From NCBI RefSeq assembly GCF_004353185.1, contig NZ_SMUS01000016.1:1-64000 (forward strand): DNA of 64,000 nucleotides. Direction: 5' to 3'. Position numbers and translations under genes: made by a program. This DNA comes from Clostridium cuniculi (GTDB lineage Bacteria > Bacillota > Clostridia > Clostridiales > Clostridiaceae). The notes under the pieces are model-generated. The model worked only from the letters and a program-made list of their open reading frames with translations. It was not told the origin of the DNA and searched no databases. Of this stretch, positions 18,013 through 26,306 are shown in pieces; position 1 is the stretch's first letter; each line of letters starts with the position of its first letter.

Positions 18013-18152
18013 AGAGACCCTTAATATAATCCTCAAACTTAAGATATAACAACTTAAGGATTATATTAAAAGTCTCGTAACCAAAATGGTATATAACACC
18101 AGGCAAAAGCCGCGATTGTTGATGCTATATTTTATACTACTCCCCTTTAATA
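18013..18152 (-). ncRNA. yybP-ykoY manganese riboswitch with terminator
   Basis: The minus strand reads AAAGGGGAGTAG, the hallmark L1 sequence of the yybP-ykoY class, and closes with ACGAGACTTTTAATA. TATTAAAG (18152-18145) can pair with CTTTTAATA (18072-18064) as P1. The same 3' strand starts a long terminator stem, GAGAC...GGTCTC plus a T run (18076-18013), so Mn2+ stabilising P1 would allow readthrough into the ATPase gene 65 bp on. Around it, 17949-18012 and 18153-18330 show no gene. Confidence 0.85.
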
Positions 18153-18330
18153 GAGATATTTAGTTTTATAGAAATTATTATATTCTAGCCAAATCAATTT
18201 GTCAATTATTACCCATAATATTTTTGAATTAATTTCTTTTATTGTAATAACTCATAAAAAATATATTTTTCTCAAAATTATGAATATATTTCATTTTATT
18301 ATTTGTATTTTTATGGTACAATTAATTCAT

Positions 18331-18395
18331 AAACCTACCAGGCAAAAATAGGTTTGAAACAGGGGTATTCTGCTAGTGCTCCTGTTTTTGCATTT
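18331..18395 (+). ncRNA. Unassigned short leader RNA or attenuator
   Basis: A hairpin AAACCTA/TAGGTTT (18331-18355) is followed by CAGGGG...CTCCTG and a T tract (18360-18390), a terminator-like hairpin. A TACAAT -10 element at 18317-18322 would start transcription almost exactly at the first hairpin. The transcript would end about 100 bp before the 100-aa gene, so this is either a small RNA or an attenuator for that gene. I do not recognise the family. Confidence 0.45.
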
Positions 18396-18492
18396 TTAAA
18401 ACGTATTTTTGTAATCGTTTAACTTTTATTGAAATATATATGTATAGAAACATTAAAATTTCAATTTATATTTTAATAAGTGAGGGGTCAAT

Positions 18493-18795
18493 ATGGAGGG
18501 TATTTATAAACACAATAACGATTGCTTTGATGTATATATAAGCGATAAAGGTATAACAGATACTGATGAATTTCTAGGCAAAGTCTTAAAATACTTAATT
18601 AATAATGGTTTCTCAGTTTCTTTAAAAGGATTTGATAAATATGATCGTCCTTTAGTTGAAATTAATGGAGTAACTCATACAGCTGATAGAAATTTAGCTT
18701 GTTGTATTGTAGAAAGATTTATTAACGTTAAACATGAAACGTCTTTAAAGGAAAACTTAGAAAGGTATAATAAAATTTATAGCTTTATGCTCTAA
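18493..18795 (+). CDS. Conserved-looking hypothetical protein, 100 aa
   Basis: It starts at ATG with GTGAGGGG just upstream. The product is soluble, mixed alpha/beta and acidic, without signal peptide or membrane segment (YKHNNDCFDVYISDKGITD; LACCIVERFINVKHETSLKE). I do not recognise a family. It is alone on the + strand between two minus-strand genes, with its own leader hairpins and a terminator at 18835-18867. Confidence 0.7.
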   Translation: MEGIYKHNNDCFDVYISDKGITDTDEFLGKVLKYLINNGFSVSLKGFDKYDRPLVEINGVTHTADRNLACCIVERFINVKHETSLKENLERYNKIYSFML

Positions 18796-18834
18796 TATTA
18801 AATAATAACTTATAGAACATTCCATTTTTATATT

Positions 18835-18867
18835 AAAACGCATCGAGCACTAAAACGATGCGTTTTT
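18835..18867. terminator. Bidirectional terminator between the 100-aa gene and xpt
   Basis: AAAACGCATCG and CGATGCGTTTT form an 11-bp perfect stem around a 10-nt loop, with A and T runs on both sides. Confidence 0.85.
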
Positions 18868-18882
18868 ATTTATTAATTTATA

Positions 18883-19452
18883 TTAAATAAACTCTATAAT
18901 TCCTTTACCTAACTTTCCAATTCTAGCTAAAGAGTAAACATCATATCCTTTTTCATCTAAAATAGCTCGTCCTGGTTGGAATGATTTTTCTATTACTATT
19001 CCTATTCCTCCAACCTTTGCTCCAGCTTCTTCAATTAATCTTATGGCACCTAAAGCAGCTTCTCCATTTGCTAAAAAATCATCTATTACTAATATATTAT
19101 CTTCTGGAGAAATATACTTTTTTGATAATGTCAATTCATAATCAGAACCTTTTGTAAATGAATGTACTGTTGTTTGATATACATCTCCATTTAAAATTTT
19201 AGAGCTTTGCTTCTTTAAAGTAACCATAGGAAGTTCCATCTGCATTGCTGTCATTACTGTAGGTGCTATTCCCGAACTTTCAATAGTAAATATTTTAGTA
19301 ATTCCATGGTTTTTATAATATTCCTTAAAATAAGTTCCTATATCATACATTAATCTTGCATCTACACCATGATTTAAAAATGAATCTACTTTTAATACAG
19401 TTTCACTTAATGCTCTACCTTCTTGTAATATACGTTCTTTTAAAATATCCAT
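18883..19452 (-). CDS. xpt: Xanthine phosphoribosyltransferase, 189 aa
   Basis: It salvages xanthine to XMP. The PRPP-binding loop is [17 protein letters not shown] (about 122-138), and [21 protein letters not shown] fits the Xpt family. I start at ATG 19452 (MDILKER), with GGAGAG upstream; this gives the usual ~190-aa length. A guanine riboswitch and terminator lie immediately upstream. Confidence 0.95.
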   Translation of the reverse strand: MDILKERILQEGRALSETVLKVDSFLNHGVDARLMYDIGTYFKEYYKNHGITKIFTIESSGIAPTVMTAMQMELPMVTLKKQSSKILNGDVYQTTVHSFTKGSDYELTLSKKYISPEDNILVIDDFLANGEAALGAIRLIEEAGAKVGGIGIVIEKSFQPGRAILDEKGYDVYSLARIGKLGKGIIEFI

Positions 19453-19481
19453 TATCTTTTCTCTCCTCCACAAACATCTTT

Positions 19482-19624
19482 ATAAAAAAATAAACACCTC
19501 ATATAAATTGAGGTGTTGACACTGCTTATACATAAAAAAAAATATATAATTTCAACTCCTCGTAGTCTACTGTTTTACGGTCAGTAGGTAGAAACTTTCG
19601 GACCAATTACCGATTTTATACGAG
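19482..19624 (-). ncRNA. Guanine (purine) riboswitch with terminator controlling xpt
   Basis: The aptamer at 19624-19559 has P1 CTCGTA/TACGAG, J1/2 TATAAAA, P2-L2 GGTAATTGGTCCG, J2/3 with GTTTCTACC, and P3-L3 ACTGACCGTAAAACAGT. The J3/1 base pairing to ligand is C (AGACTACG), so guanine/hypoxanthine rather than adenine. A terminator AACACCTCA...TTGAGGTGTT with T run (19517-19482) separates it from xpt. Ligand would reduce expression. Confidence 0.95.
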
Positions 19625-19732
19625 ATTTTTACAAATTCACTTAATTGGTATTATACCACGAAGAATATTATTGTAAATATATATTTTATTTTCATATATT
19701 TTTATTTACTTCTATTTTTTATGTTAAATAAT

Positions 19733-19776
19733 AATAACTTCGCAATACTATTAAATAAATGTATTGCGAAGTTATT
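19733..19776 (-). terminator. Terminator of the L,D-transpeptidase gene
   Basis: A 16-bp perfect stem, AATAACTTCGCAATAC/GTATTGCGAAGTTATT, lies directly after the stop at 19778. The stretch 19625-19732 shows no gene. Confidence 0.8.
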
Positions 19777-19777
19777 A

Positions 19778-22195
19778 CTAATATCTACAAATTATTGTAG
19801 TTTTATCTTCAATATTATTATAAATTGCCTCTGCTACACTATATGGCATGTTAACACATCCATGAGATCCATTAGTTTTATATATGCTTCCTCCAAAACT
19901 ACTTCTCCAGCTTGCATCATGAAGTCCTATTCCTCCATTAAATGGCATCCAGAAGCTAACTGGTGAAGCATATCCATCACCTCTTAGTACAAAGTCTTTA
20001 GCTTTCCAATCTAATCTATATACTCCTGATGGAGTAGAATATCCTTTACTTACATCCCCTGTAACTACATTTCCTTGAGTAATTAATTCACCATTTTTAT
20101 AATAAACAATTGTTTGATTACTTAAGTCAACTTCAACAAAAGTATTTATTACATAATCATCAGTTGCGCTTGGTGTTTTAAATGATAACTCTTTTGTTGT
20201 TTCAGCACCATTGCTTATAGCTTCAACAATTTCTGATACAGTTGAATCCCTATCTACATAATATATTCCTGGTGTAGTACTAACTTTAATAACTTCACCG
20301 GACCATCTAGTAAATGTTCTAGTACTTCCTATATTATCATAACTATCTCCTAATTCATTTATATACTCTCTAATAGAATCTTCATTAAGAGTAACATTAA
20401 AATCCTCATCTACATTAATCCATGTATTTATTAAGCTAGAATCTATTACTATTTCATCTCCTGAAGTAGTATAAATAATTTTTGATGATATATATTTATC
20501 AACAGTATTTTTAGCTTGAACCACAACATCTGCTTCACTAGTATACTTTGGATCTTCATAGCATTTCTCTTTATCTAAATCTAAAACATCATTTACATTT
20601 TGAATATGAGTCAATACCTTTGAATAGAATTCATCATATTTTATTCTATTACCATTATCCTCTTTTATAATTTCATATTCAGTACCTGTATAATTAATAT
20701 ACGCACTTACAGGTTCTTTTACATTTGATTCATCAAGACAATTAAGATTACCTAAAAATTGCTTTAATAATTCTTCATCATAAGAAATACCTTCAGTTAC
20801 TGTGTACTTATTACTAACAAATATAGATTTAATCCATAAAAATGGATTTTGACTTTCTAATAGTTCATTTATTCCATTAGTAAAATCATATTTTAAATTA
20901 ATATCTTTTCCATTTAACTCTTCAGTACTATCTTCTCTCTCTTTAATTGTTAAAACATAATTATCAGCTTTTTCCGCCATAAAATCTTGTGCTGATTTAT
21001 TACTTTTTCCAGTAACATTAACTCCATTTATATAGGTTCTAAAGAAAAAATGACTATTAAAATATGCTGTCATTATTAAATATATAGCTAATAAACTAGC
21101 TACTATAATTCCTGTTGATATCCAAATCTTATTATATTTTTTATCTTTTCTAATCTTTTCAGTAACTTCTACCGTTGCCATCTCAACATTTTTTTCTATT
21201 TCTTTAGTTTTTATTGAATCTTCTAATTTAACTTTATCTGCAAACATCTTATTAAGCTTGTCCACATATTCTGAATATTCTTTAATACCCAGTTTATTAG
21301 CAAATAATACTATGTTTTCTTTAGCTTTATTTATATCTTCTTTAGTATTGTTTGGTAATCCTATATAATATTCATCTAATAACTTATGTTTATATTCATG
21401 TATATTATTATATCCTAAGAAGTCACCTAAAATCTCTAATTGATTATCCTTATCTCCATACTTATATAATAAAGCCTTATATATATTTTCATTATAAGGA
21501 TTTAATTTTATTATTTCTTTTATAGTATTTTCTTCCTCACCCTGTGGAATTTTATTTTCTAATAACTCTTTAATTAAATTATTTGATTTATTTACATCTT
21601 CAGCATCATTATATGATTCTACTTGAGCTATATTATAGTGATTTAAAATATCTATTACTGCAAAATTAATATTAAATATACTCTCTACCATAGCATTTAC
21701 TAATTTATTTATTATATCTAGAGAAATACCTCTTTCAATTTTATCACTATCTAATATTATATTTTTTTCTTTTAGTCTAAAAGGTTTCTTTATTAATTCA
21801 GAATTTATATTTAACTTAGCATATGTTATATCATTTATCTTATTACTATCTATATTTTCTTGATTATTTTCATTTTTTATTTCCTCTAAAGTATTTTCCC
21901 ATGTACAATAATTATCTAAATAATAATTTTTATTAAATGTATCATTATCAATTTCTTTTACTCCAAATTCATTAACAATATCTATAGCTTTTGAAATGTA
22001 ACTATTTAAATATTCATATCCAAAAGATTCTCCATCCTTTAACAGTTGCTCAATACTATCAAATTTTTTAATACATTCTTCAGTAAATATTGAAGTCGAA
22101 TCAAAAGCATATTGTAAAAATTCTGCTCTTATCTCATTTAGCTTAACAAACTCATCTGAAAAATAAATATCCCCATTTAATACTTTAAAGTTCAT
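19778..22195 (-). CDS. Membrane-anchored L,D-transpeptidase with large cytoplasmic N-domain, 805 aa
   Basis: Residues ~1-355 are predicted cytoplasmic, helical and Asn/Glu/Lys-rich with no domain I recognise. One membrane segment follows (about 362-382, GIIVASLLAIYLIMTAYF). Outside it, a PG_binding_4/VanW-type region starts at YINGVNVTGKS, and the C-terminal YkuD domain ends with GIGLHDASWRSSF and the catalytic SHGCVNMP. It would form 3-3 crosslinks in peptidoglycan. I start at ATG 22195 (MNFKVLNGD), which has GGGAGG 5 bp upstream. The size and internal N-domain are unusual for the family. Confidence 0.9.
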   Translation of the reverse strand: MNFKVLNGDIYFSDEFVKLNEIRAEFLQYAFDSTSIFTEECIKKFDSIEQLLKDGESFGYEYLNSYISKAIDIVNEFGVKEIDNDTFNKNYYLDNYCTWENTLEEIKNENNQENIDSNKINDITYAKLNINSELIKKPFRLKEKNIILDSDKIERGISLDIINKLVNAMVESIFNINFAVIDILNHYNIAQVESYNDAEDVNKSNNLIKELLENKIPQGEEENTIKEIIKLNPYNENIYKALLYKYGDKDNQLEILGDFLGYNNIHEYKHKLLDEYYIGLPNNTKEDINKAKENIVLFANKLGIKEYSEYVDKLNKMFADKVKLEDSIKTKEIEKNVEMATVEVTEKIRKDKKYNKIWISTGIIVASLLAIYLIMTAYFNSHFFFRTYINGVNVTGKSNKSAQDFMAEKADNYVLTIKEREDSTEELNGKDINLKYDFTNGINELLESQNPFLWIKSIFVSNKYTVTEGISYDEELLKQFLGNLNCLDESNVKEPVSAYINYTGTEYEIIKEDNGNRIKYDEFYSKVLTHIQNVNDVLDLDKEKCYEDPKYTSEADVVVQAKNTVDKYISSKIIYTTSGDEIVIDSSLINTWINVDEDFNVTLNEDSIREYINELGDSYDNIGSTRTFTRWSGEVIKVSTTPGIYYVDRDSTVSEIVEAISNGAETTKELSFKTPSATDDYVINTFVEVDLSNQTIVYYKNGELITQGNVVTGDVSKGYSTPSGVYRLDWKAKDFVLRGDGYASPVSFWMPFNGGIGLHDASWRSSFGGSIYKTNGSHGCVNMPYSVAEAIYNNIEDKTTIICRY

Positions 22196-22353
22196 ACTTT
22201 CCTCCCATTTCATTAACATTTAATTAGTTAATGCATTACCCCATTTATTTCTGCATCTTTCATTATAATATTAAATCATTGTTAATTTATTACAATTTTA
22301 ACACAAAAATCTTATCTTTCATATATAAATTTTTATAATAATATTTATTATTT

Positions 22354-22857
22354 TTATTTTAAAAATAAATAACTAAAAGCATAACCTGCATATATAAAGG
22401 CAAAATTCCAAATAGTAATTCCTATAACTGAATATAGAGTAAAATTTACAAATCCAACATTAAAAGTTCCTGCTACTAAAGATATTAATGTTCTAGCAAC
22501 TGGTATTACCCTAGCTATAAGTATTCCACTGTTACCATACTTATCCATATATTTATAAGTTTTATCTATAGCTTTTTTTAATTTTGGAAATTTATTTTGT
22601 ATCTTCTTTAAAATGGGTTTTCCACAATAATGTCCTAATGCATATAAAACAAAACTGCCTAATAATCCTGAAATTACCGATATTATAAGAGTATATATAA
22701 AGTTTAATCCATCATATTTAACTAATATACCTGCAGCTGGCATTATTATTCCTGCAGGTAAACCAGGCAAATTTAAATACTCTAAAAAAACTATTATAGC
22801 TAAGAATATATATCCATATTGCTTTATATATTGAAGTATGTTATTTATATCTGCCAT
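22354..22857 (-). CDS. DedA-family membrane protein, 167 aa
   Basis: It has four to five membrane segments and the family sequence FLEYLNLPGLPAGIIMPAAG, GHYCGKPILKKIQ and RVIPVARTLISLVAGTFNVGF. DedA-family proteins are implicated in lipid-carrier (undecaprenyl phosphate/phospholipid) translocation and envelope homeostasis. It is on the short side for DedA proteins but spans the core. It lies between a PAP2 phosphatase (38 bp) and the transpeptidase, an envelope cluster. Confidence 0.85.
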   Translation of the reverse strand: MADINNILQYIKQYGYIFLAIIVFLEYLNLPGLPAGIIMPAAGILVKYDGLNFIYTLIISVISGLLGSFVLYALGHYCGKPILKKIQNKFPKLKKAIDKTYKYMDKYGNSGILIARVIPVARTLISLVAGTFNVGFVNFTLYSVIGITIWNFAFIYAGYAFSYLFLK

Positions 22858-22894
22858 ATTTTACATTCCCTTCTATCTAACTAGTTCTATTTTA

Positions 22895-23422
22895 TCATAA
22901 TTTTCCTAGGAATATTATAACTGTTATCGATCCACATAAAACTCCTATTATTCCACCACCAATAACATCTGAAGGATAATGTACACCTAAATATACTCTT
23001 GAAAAAGCAATTAATCCTGCTAATAATATTATTCCTAAAGATGCTGCATTATCAGTTTTAATAAATACAGTAGCAACAGCAAAAGATGAAGCAGTATGTC
23101 CTGAAGGAAATGAATGTGTAATTGGCTTTGATATTAAAAGCTCCTTATCATCCTCATCATAAAAAGGTCTCTTTCTCCTAACAATGTTTTTTATTATTCC
23201 TTCACCTATAATAGTAGTAATTATAAGTGCTGTAAGTATCATTTGTCCTAATATCCTATAATCCTTTTTAGTCATTAATAAAACCGATATTGTAATCCAT
23301 ATAATTCCCAAATTCCCTGCTGAAGTTATAATTGGCATTATCTTATCAAAAGTTTTATTTCTAAGTTCTACATTTATCCATCTTAAAATTGTATTATCTA
23401 TCTTTTTTAAAGTATCTCTCAT
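22895..23422 (-). CDS. PAP2-family membrane phosphatase (undecaprenyl-PP phosphatase-like), 175 aa
   Basis: The three phosphatase motifs are present: KNIVRRKRPF, HSFPSGHTASSFA and SRVYLGVHYPSDVIGG. Five membrane segments are likely. It probably recycles undecaprenyl pyrophosphate or hydrolyses phosphatidate. It sits upstream of the DedA gene on the same strand. The substrate cannot be told from sequence. Confidence 0.85.
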   Translation of the reverse strand: MRDTLKKIDNTILRWINVELRNKTFDKIMPIITSAGNLGIIWITISVLLMTKKDYRILGQMILTALIITTIIGEGIIKNIVRRKRPFYDEDDKELLISKPITHSFPSGHTASSFAVATVFIKTDNAASLGIILLAGLIAFSRVYLGVHYPSDVIGGGIIGVLCGSITVIIFLGKL

Positions 23423-23595
23423 CTTATTCTCACCCTTAATAATATACTTTTATGAATTATACTCTTTATATTCTTTCCCTTATATATATGCTATATTCAT
23501 TGATATTTCCTATGAAAAAAGTGATATAAAAGTGTACTTAAACAAATTTACATCACATTCTAAAGAAAATTATTTACTTAATATTTTTGTATTTT

Positions 23596-24768
23596 CTATT
23601 CATTCCATAATTGTGAAGTATAAATGCCCTTATGTCCTGATATAAAGACTGCTATCATACATACAAGCATTGCAAATATAATATTATTCTCTAAGTACAT
23701 CATAAAACATGCAATAGGTGCATTAGTTGCTCCTGAAAAAACTCCCACAAGACCTAATGCTGCTGAAAATGCAAAAGGTAAACCAAGTATATTTGACAAA
23801 GTTGCACCTAGTGTAGCACCTATAACAAATAATGGAGTAACCTCTCCTCCTTGATATCCAGCTCCTAAACACAAAGTAGTTAACATAAGCTTAATAATAA
23901 ATGCTAAATAAGACACATTTCCATCAAAAGCACTACTTAATAGTCCTAAACTTAAATTATTATATAGATTATTTCCTAAAAGTAATGTAGCTAGTACCAT
24001 TAAACTACCACCTACAAATATCTTTAGATATTGATTTTTACAATACTTTATTAGTTTTTCTTTAAACCAATGTGTCATATACACAAATAATCTACTCGCT
24101 AATCCAAAACAAATTGCTAATATAATAACTTTTAAAATATTAGTTAAATCAAAAGACTCTACTAGTGGTATTTTATAATGACTATGTTTAACTCCTAAAA
24201 GCTTAACAACTGAATTTCCTACAATTGCTGATGTTATTGCTGGAATCATTGAATTATAATTTAAACTACCTATATTAGAAATTTCTAAAGCAAATATTGT
24301 TCCTGTAAGAGGTGTGCCAAAAACGGATGAAAAACCAGCTGCTACCCCACTTATTAATAGTATTTTCTTTTCATAAGTAGAACATTTTAAAATCTTTGAT
24401 AAAGCATTTCCTATAGTTCCTCCTATTTGTACTCCCGTTCCTTCTCTTCCAACTGAACCTCCAAAAAGATGAGTTAATACGGTTCCTAAGAAAACTAATG
24501 GAGCCATAATAAATTTTATTTCTTCCTTACTACCGTTTATATTTTCAATAATTAAGTTATTGCCCTTCTGTGAATTACCCCCATACTTACTATAAAGGAA
24601 TGTCATTAACATACCTGATAAAGGAAGTATAAATACTAAAAATTTATGCTTCAAATTAATATCTACAACTTTTTCTAGAAATATTAGAAATATTCCTATA
24701 AACAATCCAGAAATTCCACCTATCAATATCGAAATTAATATTAATTTTAATATGTTTTTACTTTTCAC
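23596..24768 (-). CDS. CLC-family transporter of the fluoride (CLC-F) type, 390 aa
   Basis: The selectivity/gating segment is GGSVGREGTGVQIGG with the gating Glu at about residue 109. The usual CLC GREGP is GREGT, and the GSGIP motif is replaced by KGNNLIIENI, both features of fluoride-exporting CLC-F proteins. About ten helices are visible, ending GYQGGEVTPLFVIGATLG. I prefer the GTG start at 24768, 8 bp after GGGG; an in-frame GTG at 24777 also exists. It follows a CPA antiporter gene by 100 bp with no obvious terminator, under the same fluoride riboswitch. Confidence 0.8.
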   Translation of the reverse strand: MKSKNILKLILISILIGGISGLFIGIFLIFLEKVVDINLKHKFLVFILPLSGMLMTFLYSKYGGNSQKGNNLIIENINGSKEEIKFIMAPLVFLGTVLTHLFGGSVGREGTGVQIGGTIGNALSKILKCSTYEKKILLISGVAAGFSSVFGTPLTGTIFALEISNIGSLNYNSMIPAITSAIVGNSVVKLLGVKHSHYKIPLVESFDLTNILKVIILAICFGLASRLFVYMTHWFKEKLIKYCKNQYLKIFVGGSLMVLATLLLGNNLYNNLSLGLLSSAFDGNVSYLAFIIKLMLTTLCLGAGYQGGEVTPLFVIGATLGATLSNILGLPFAFSAALGLVGVFSGATNAPIACFMMYLENNIIFAMLVCMIAVFISGHKGIYTSQLWNE

Positions 24769-24868
24769 CCATCTCACCCCATATATAATATTTATAATTT
24801 TAAGTTTCCCTAAGCCTAAAAATATATTTATTGATTAAATTTATTTGACTCTGTTTAATTTAATTATT

Positions 24869-26101
24869 TTAAACAACAATTTCTTGGTCATCCTTTCCTT
24901 GATTTAGTAATTTAGATGATGAAATTTTAATACCAATAGCTCCGATAGGAGCAGTAACTAATACACTTAAAATAGCAATAGCTTGCATTACTTCACCGCC
25001 AATAACACCCATTTGTAGAGGAATACCTGCTTTAGCAGATTGAACAGTTGCTTTAGGTAAATAAGCTATGATACAAAAGATTTTTTCTTTAAAAGATAAA
25101 TCTGTTCCAATTAAGGAAATAACAACTCCTATTGATCTAACAGTTAGAGATATAATAAGCATTGCTAATCCTATCCATAAAAATTTCCCCACAAGAGAAG
25201 GATTAATTGCCATTCCAACAAAAGCAAATAAATAAATCTTTCCATATTTCCAAACAACATTTATTCCATCTTGAATTTTAAGAGCTAAATCATCTAAGAA
25301 TGCTCTTAAGAAGAAGCCATAAATCATTATAGTTAATAAAGAATTAAACATTTTTAAATCAAAAGTAGTTTCTACTAATCTAATTAATAAACAAATTATA
25401 AATGCAAGAATAACTCTTAAAGCATTAATTTTAATAGATTTTAATAATTTTTTAGTTAAAAAGGCAAGTAGCCACCCTATAAATATACTTATAATAATGG
25501 TAATAGGAATTGAAAAAATCTCATTAGCAATAGAAATAGATTGTCCATTAGTACTAGACATATAAATTTCTAAAAAAGTTGTAAATAAAGTAATTGCAAC
25601 AGTATCATCTGCAGAAGCACCAACTAAAAGCATTTGAGGAATTGCTTTATCTTGACCTACTTTTCTTTTAATTAAATCAACCATTGATGGTACTAAAACA
25701 GCTGGACTTACAGCAGCTATTATAAATCCTAATATTGCACCTTGTACAAAAGTAAAGTTAAGAAATATCATTGATAAAAAAGCAATTGTTAATCCTTCTA
25801 GAGTTGCAGGTATTATACTTAATAAAACAGCTGGTCTACCTATTTGCTTCATTTGATTTATACTTATTCCTAGTCCACCTATAAATAATACTGTTACTAA
25901 GGCAATATCCTTGATATAGGGAGAGATATTCAAGGTTGATTGTGGAACAAGATTTAAAAATGATGGTCCTATAAACATTCCAAGTAAAATCATACCTATA
26001 AGAGAAGGCAATTTTATAAACTCCACTAACTTCCCACTATAATTAGCCAATATTCCTATTAATATTAAGCTCACTATAATTACTAAAAATTTAATTAACA
26101 T
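24869..26101 (-). CDS. CPA-family cation/proton antiporter, 410 aa
   Basis: About 12 membrane segments run through the protein. Motifs include IKLPSLIGMILLGMFIGP in the first helices and VGASADDTVAITLFTTF (about 160-176), which carries the Asp-Asp ion site of CPA1/CPA2 antiporters. The start has AGGAGG 8 bp upstream. A fluoride riboswitch precedes it. Sodium/proton antiporter genes are known members of fluoride regulons, so it may help maintain ion balance or pH during fluoride stress. Confidence 0.85.
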   Translation of the reverse strand: MLIKFLVIIVSLILIGILANYSGKLVEFIKLPSLIGMILLGMFIGPSFLNLVPQSTLNISPYIKDIALVTVLFIGGLGISINQMKQIGRPAVLLSIIPATLEGLTIAFLSMIFLNFTFVQGAILGFIIAAVSPAVLVPSMVDLIKRKVGQDKAIPQMLLVGASADDTVAITLFTTFLEIYMSSTNGQSISIANEIFSIPITIIISIFIGWLLAFLTKKLLKSIKINALRVILAFIICLLIRLVETTFDLKMFNSLLTIMIYGFFLRAFLDDLALKIQDGINVVWKYGKIYLFAFVGMAINPSLVGKFLWIGLAMLIISLTVRSIGVVISLIGTDLSFKEKIFCIIAYLPKATVQSAKAGIPLQMGVIGGEVMQAIAILSVLVTAPIGAIGIKISSSKLLNQGKDDQEIVV

Positions 26102-26131
26102 AAATAATCCTCCTAGAATAAATTAAAAATA

Positions 26132-26226
26132 AAAAAAGCTAATGATTTCTACAACAAAAAAAGTTGTAGAAGTCATTAGCTTATTAAGCGGTTTTGATAA
26201 GTATCAAGGGAGTACTTCATTCCCTG
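26132..26226 (-). ncRNA. Fluoride (crcB) riboswitch with terminator
   Basis: The minus strand from 26226 reads CAGGGAATGAAGTACTCCC, then AACCGCTTAATAAGC, then TAATGACTTCTAC. This aligns with the fluoride aptamer: P1 GGG/CCC, the pseudoknot GAAGT/ACTTC, and P3 GCTT/AAGC with the conserved TGATGACTTCTAC-type end. A long terminator (AGCTAATGA..., 26181-26137, then T run) uses the 3' end of the aptamer, so fluoride would allow readthrough. Confidence 0.85.
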
Positions 26227-26306
26227 TTTTTTGATTATAGCAAAATTAAATATACTATACAAGTGTATAATTTAAAAGGCTATCTTTTTATTTTTTTATC
26301 TCTCTA

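Noticed and set aside
24778..24868. A separate fluoride riboswitch directly before the CLC gene
   Set aside because: No GATG-type L1 or pseudoknot pairs are present in this 91-bp gap; the real aptamer is upstream of the antiporter.
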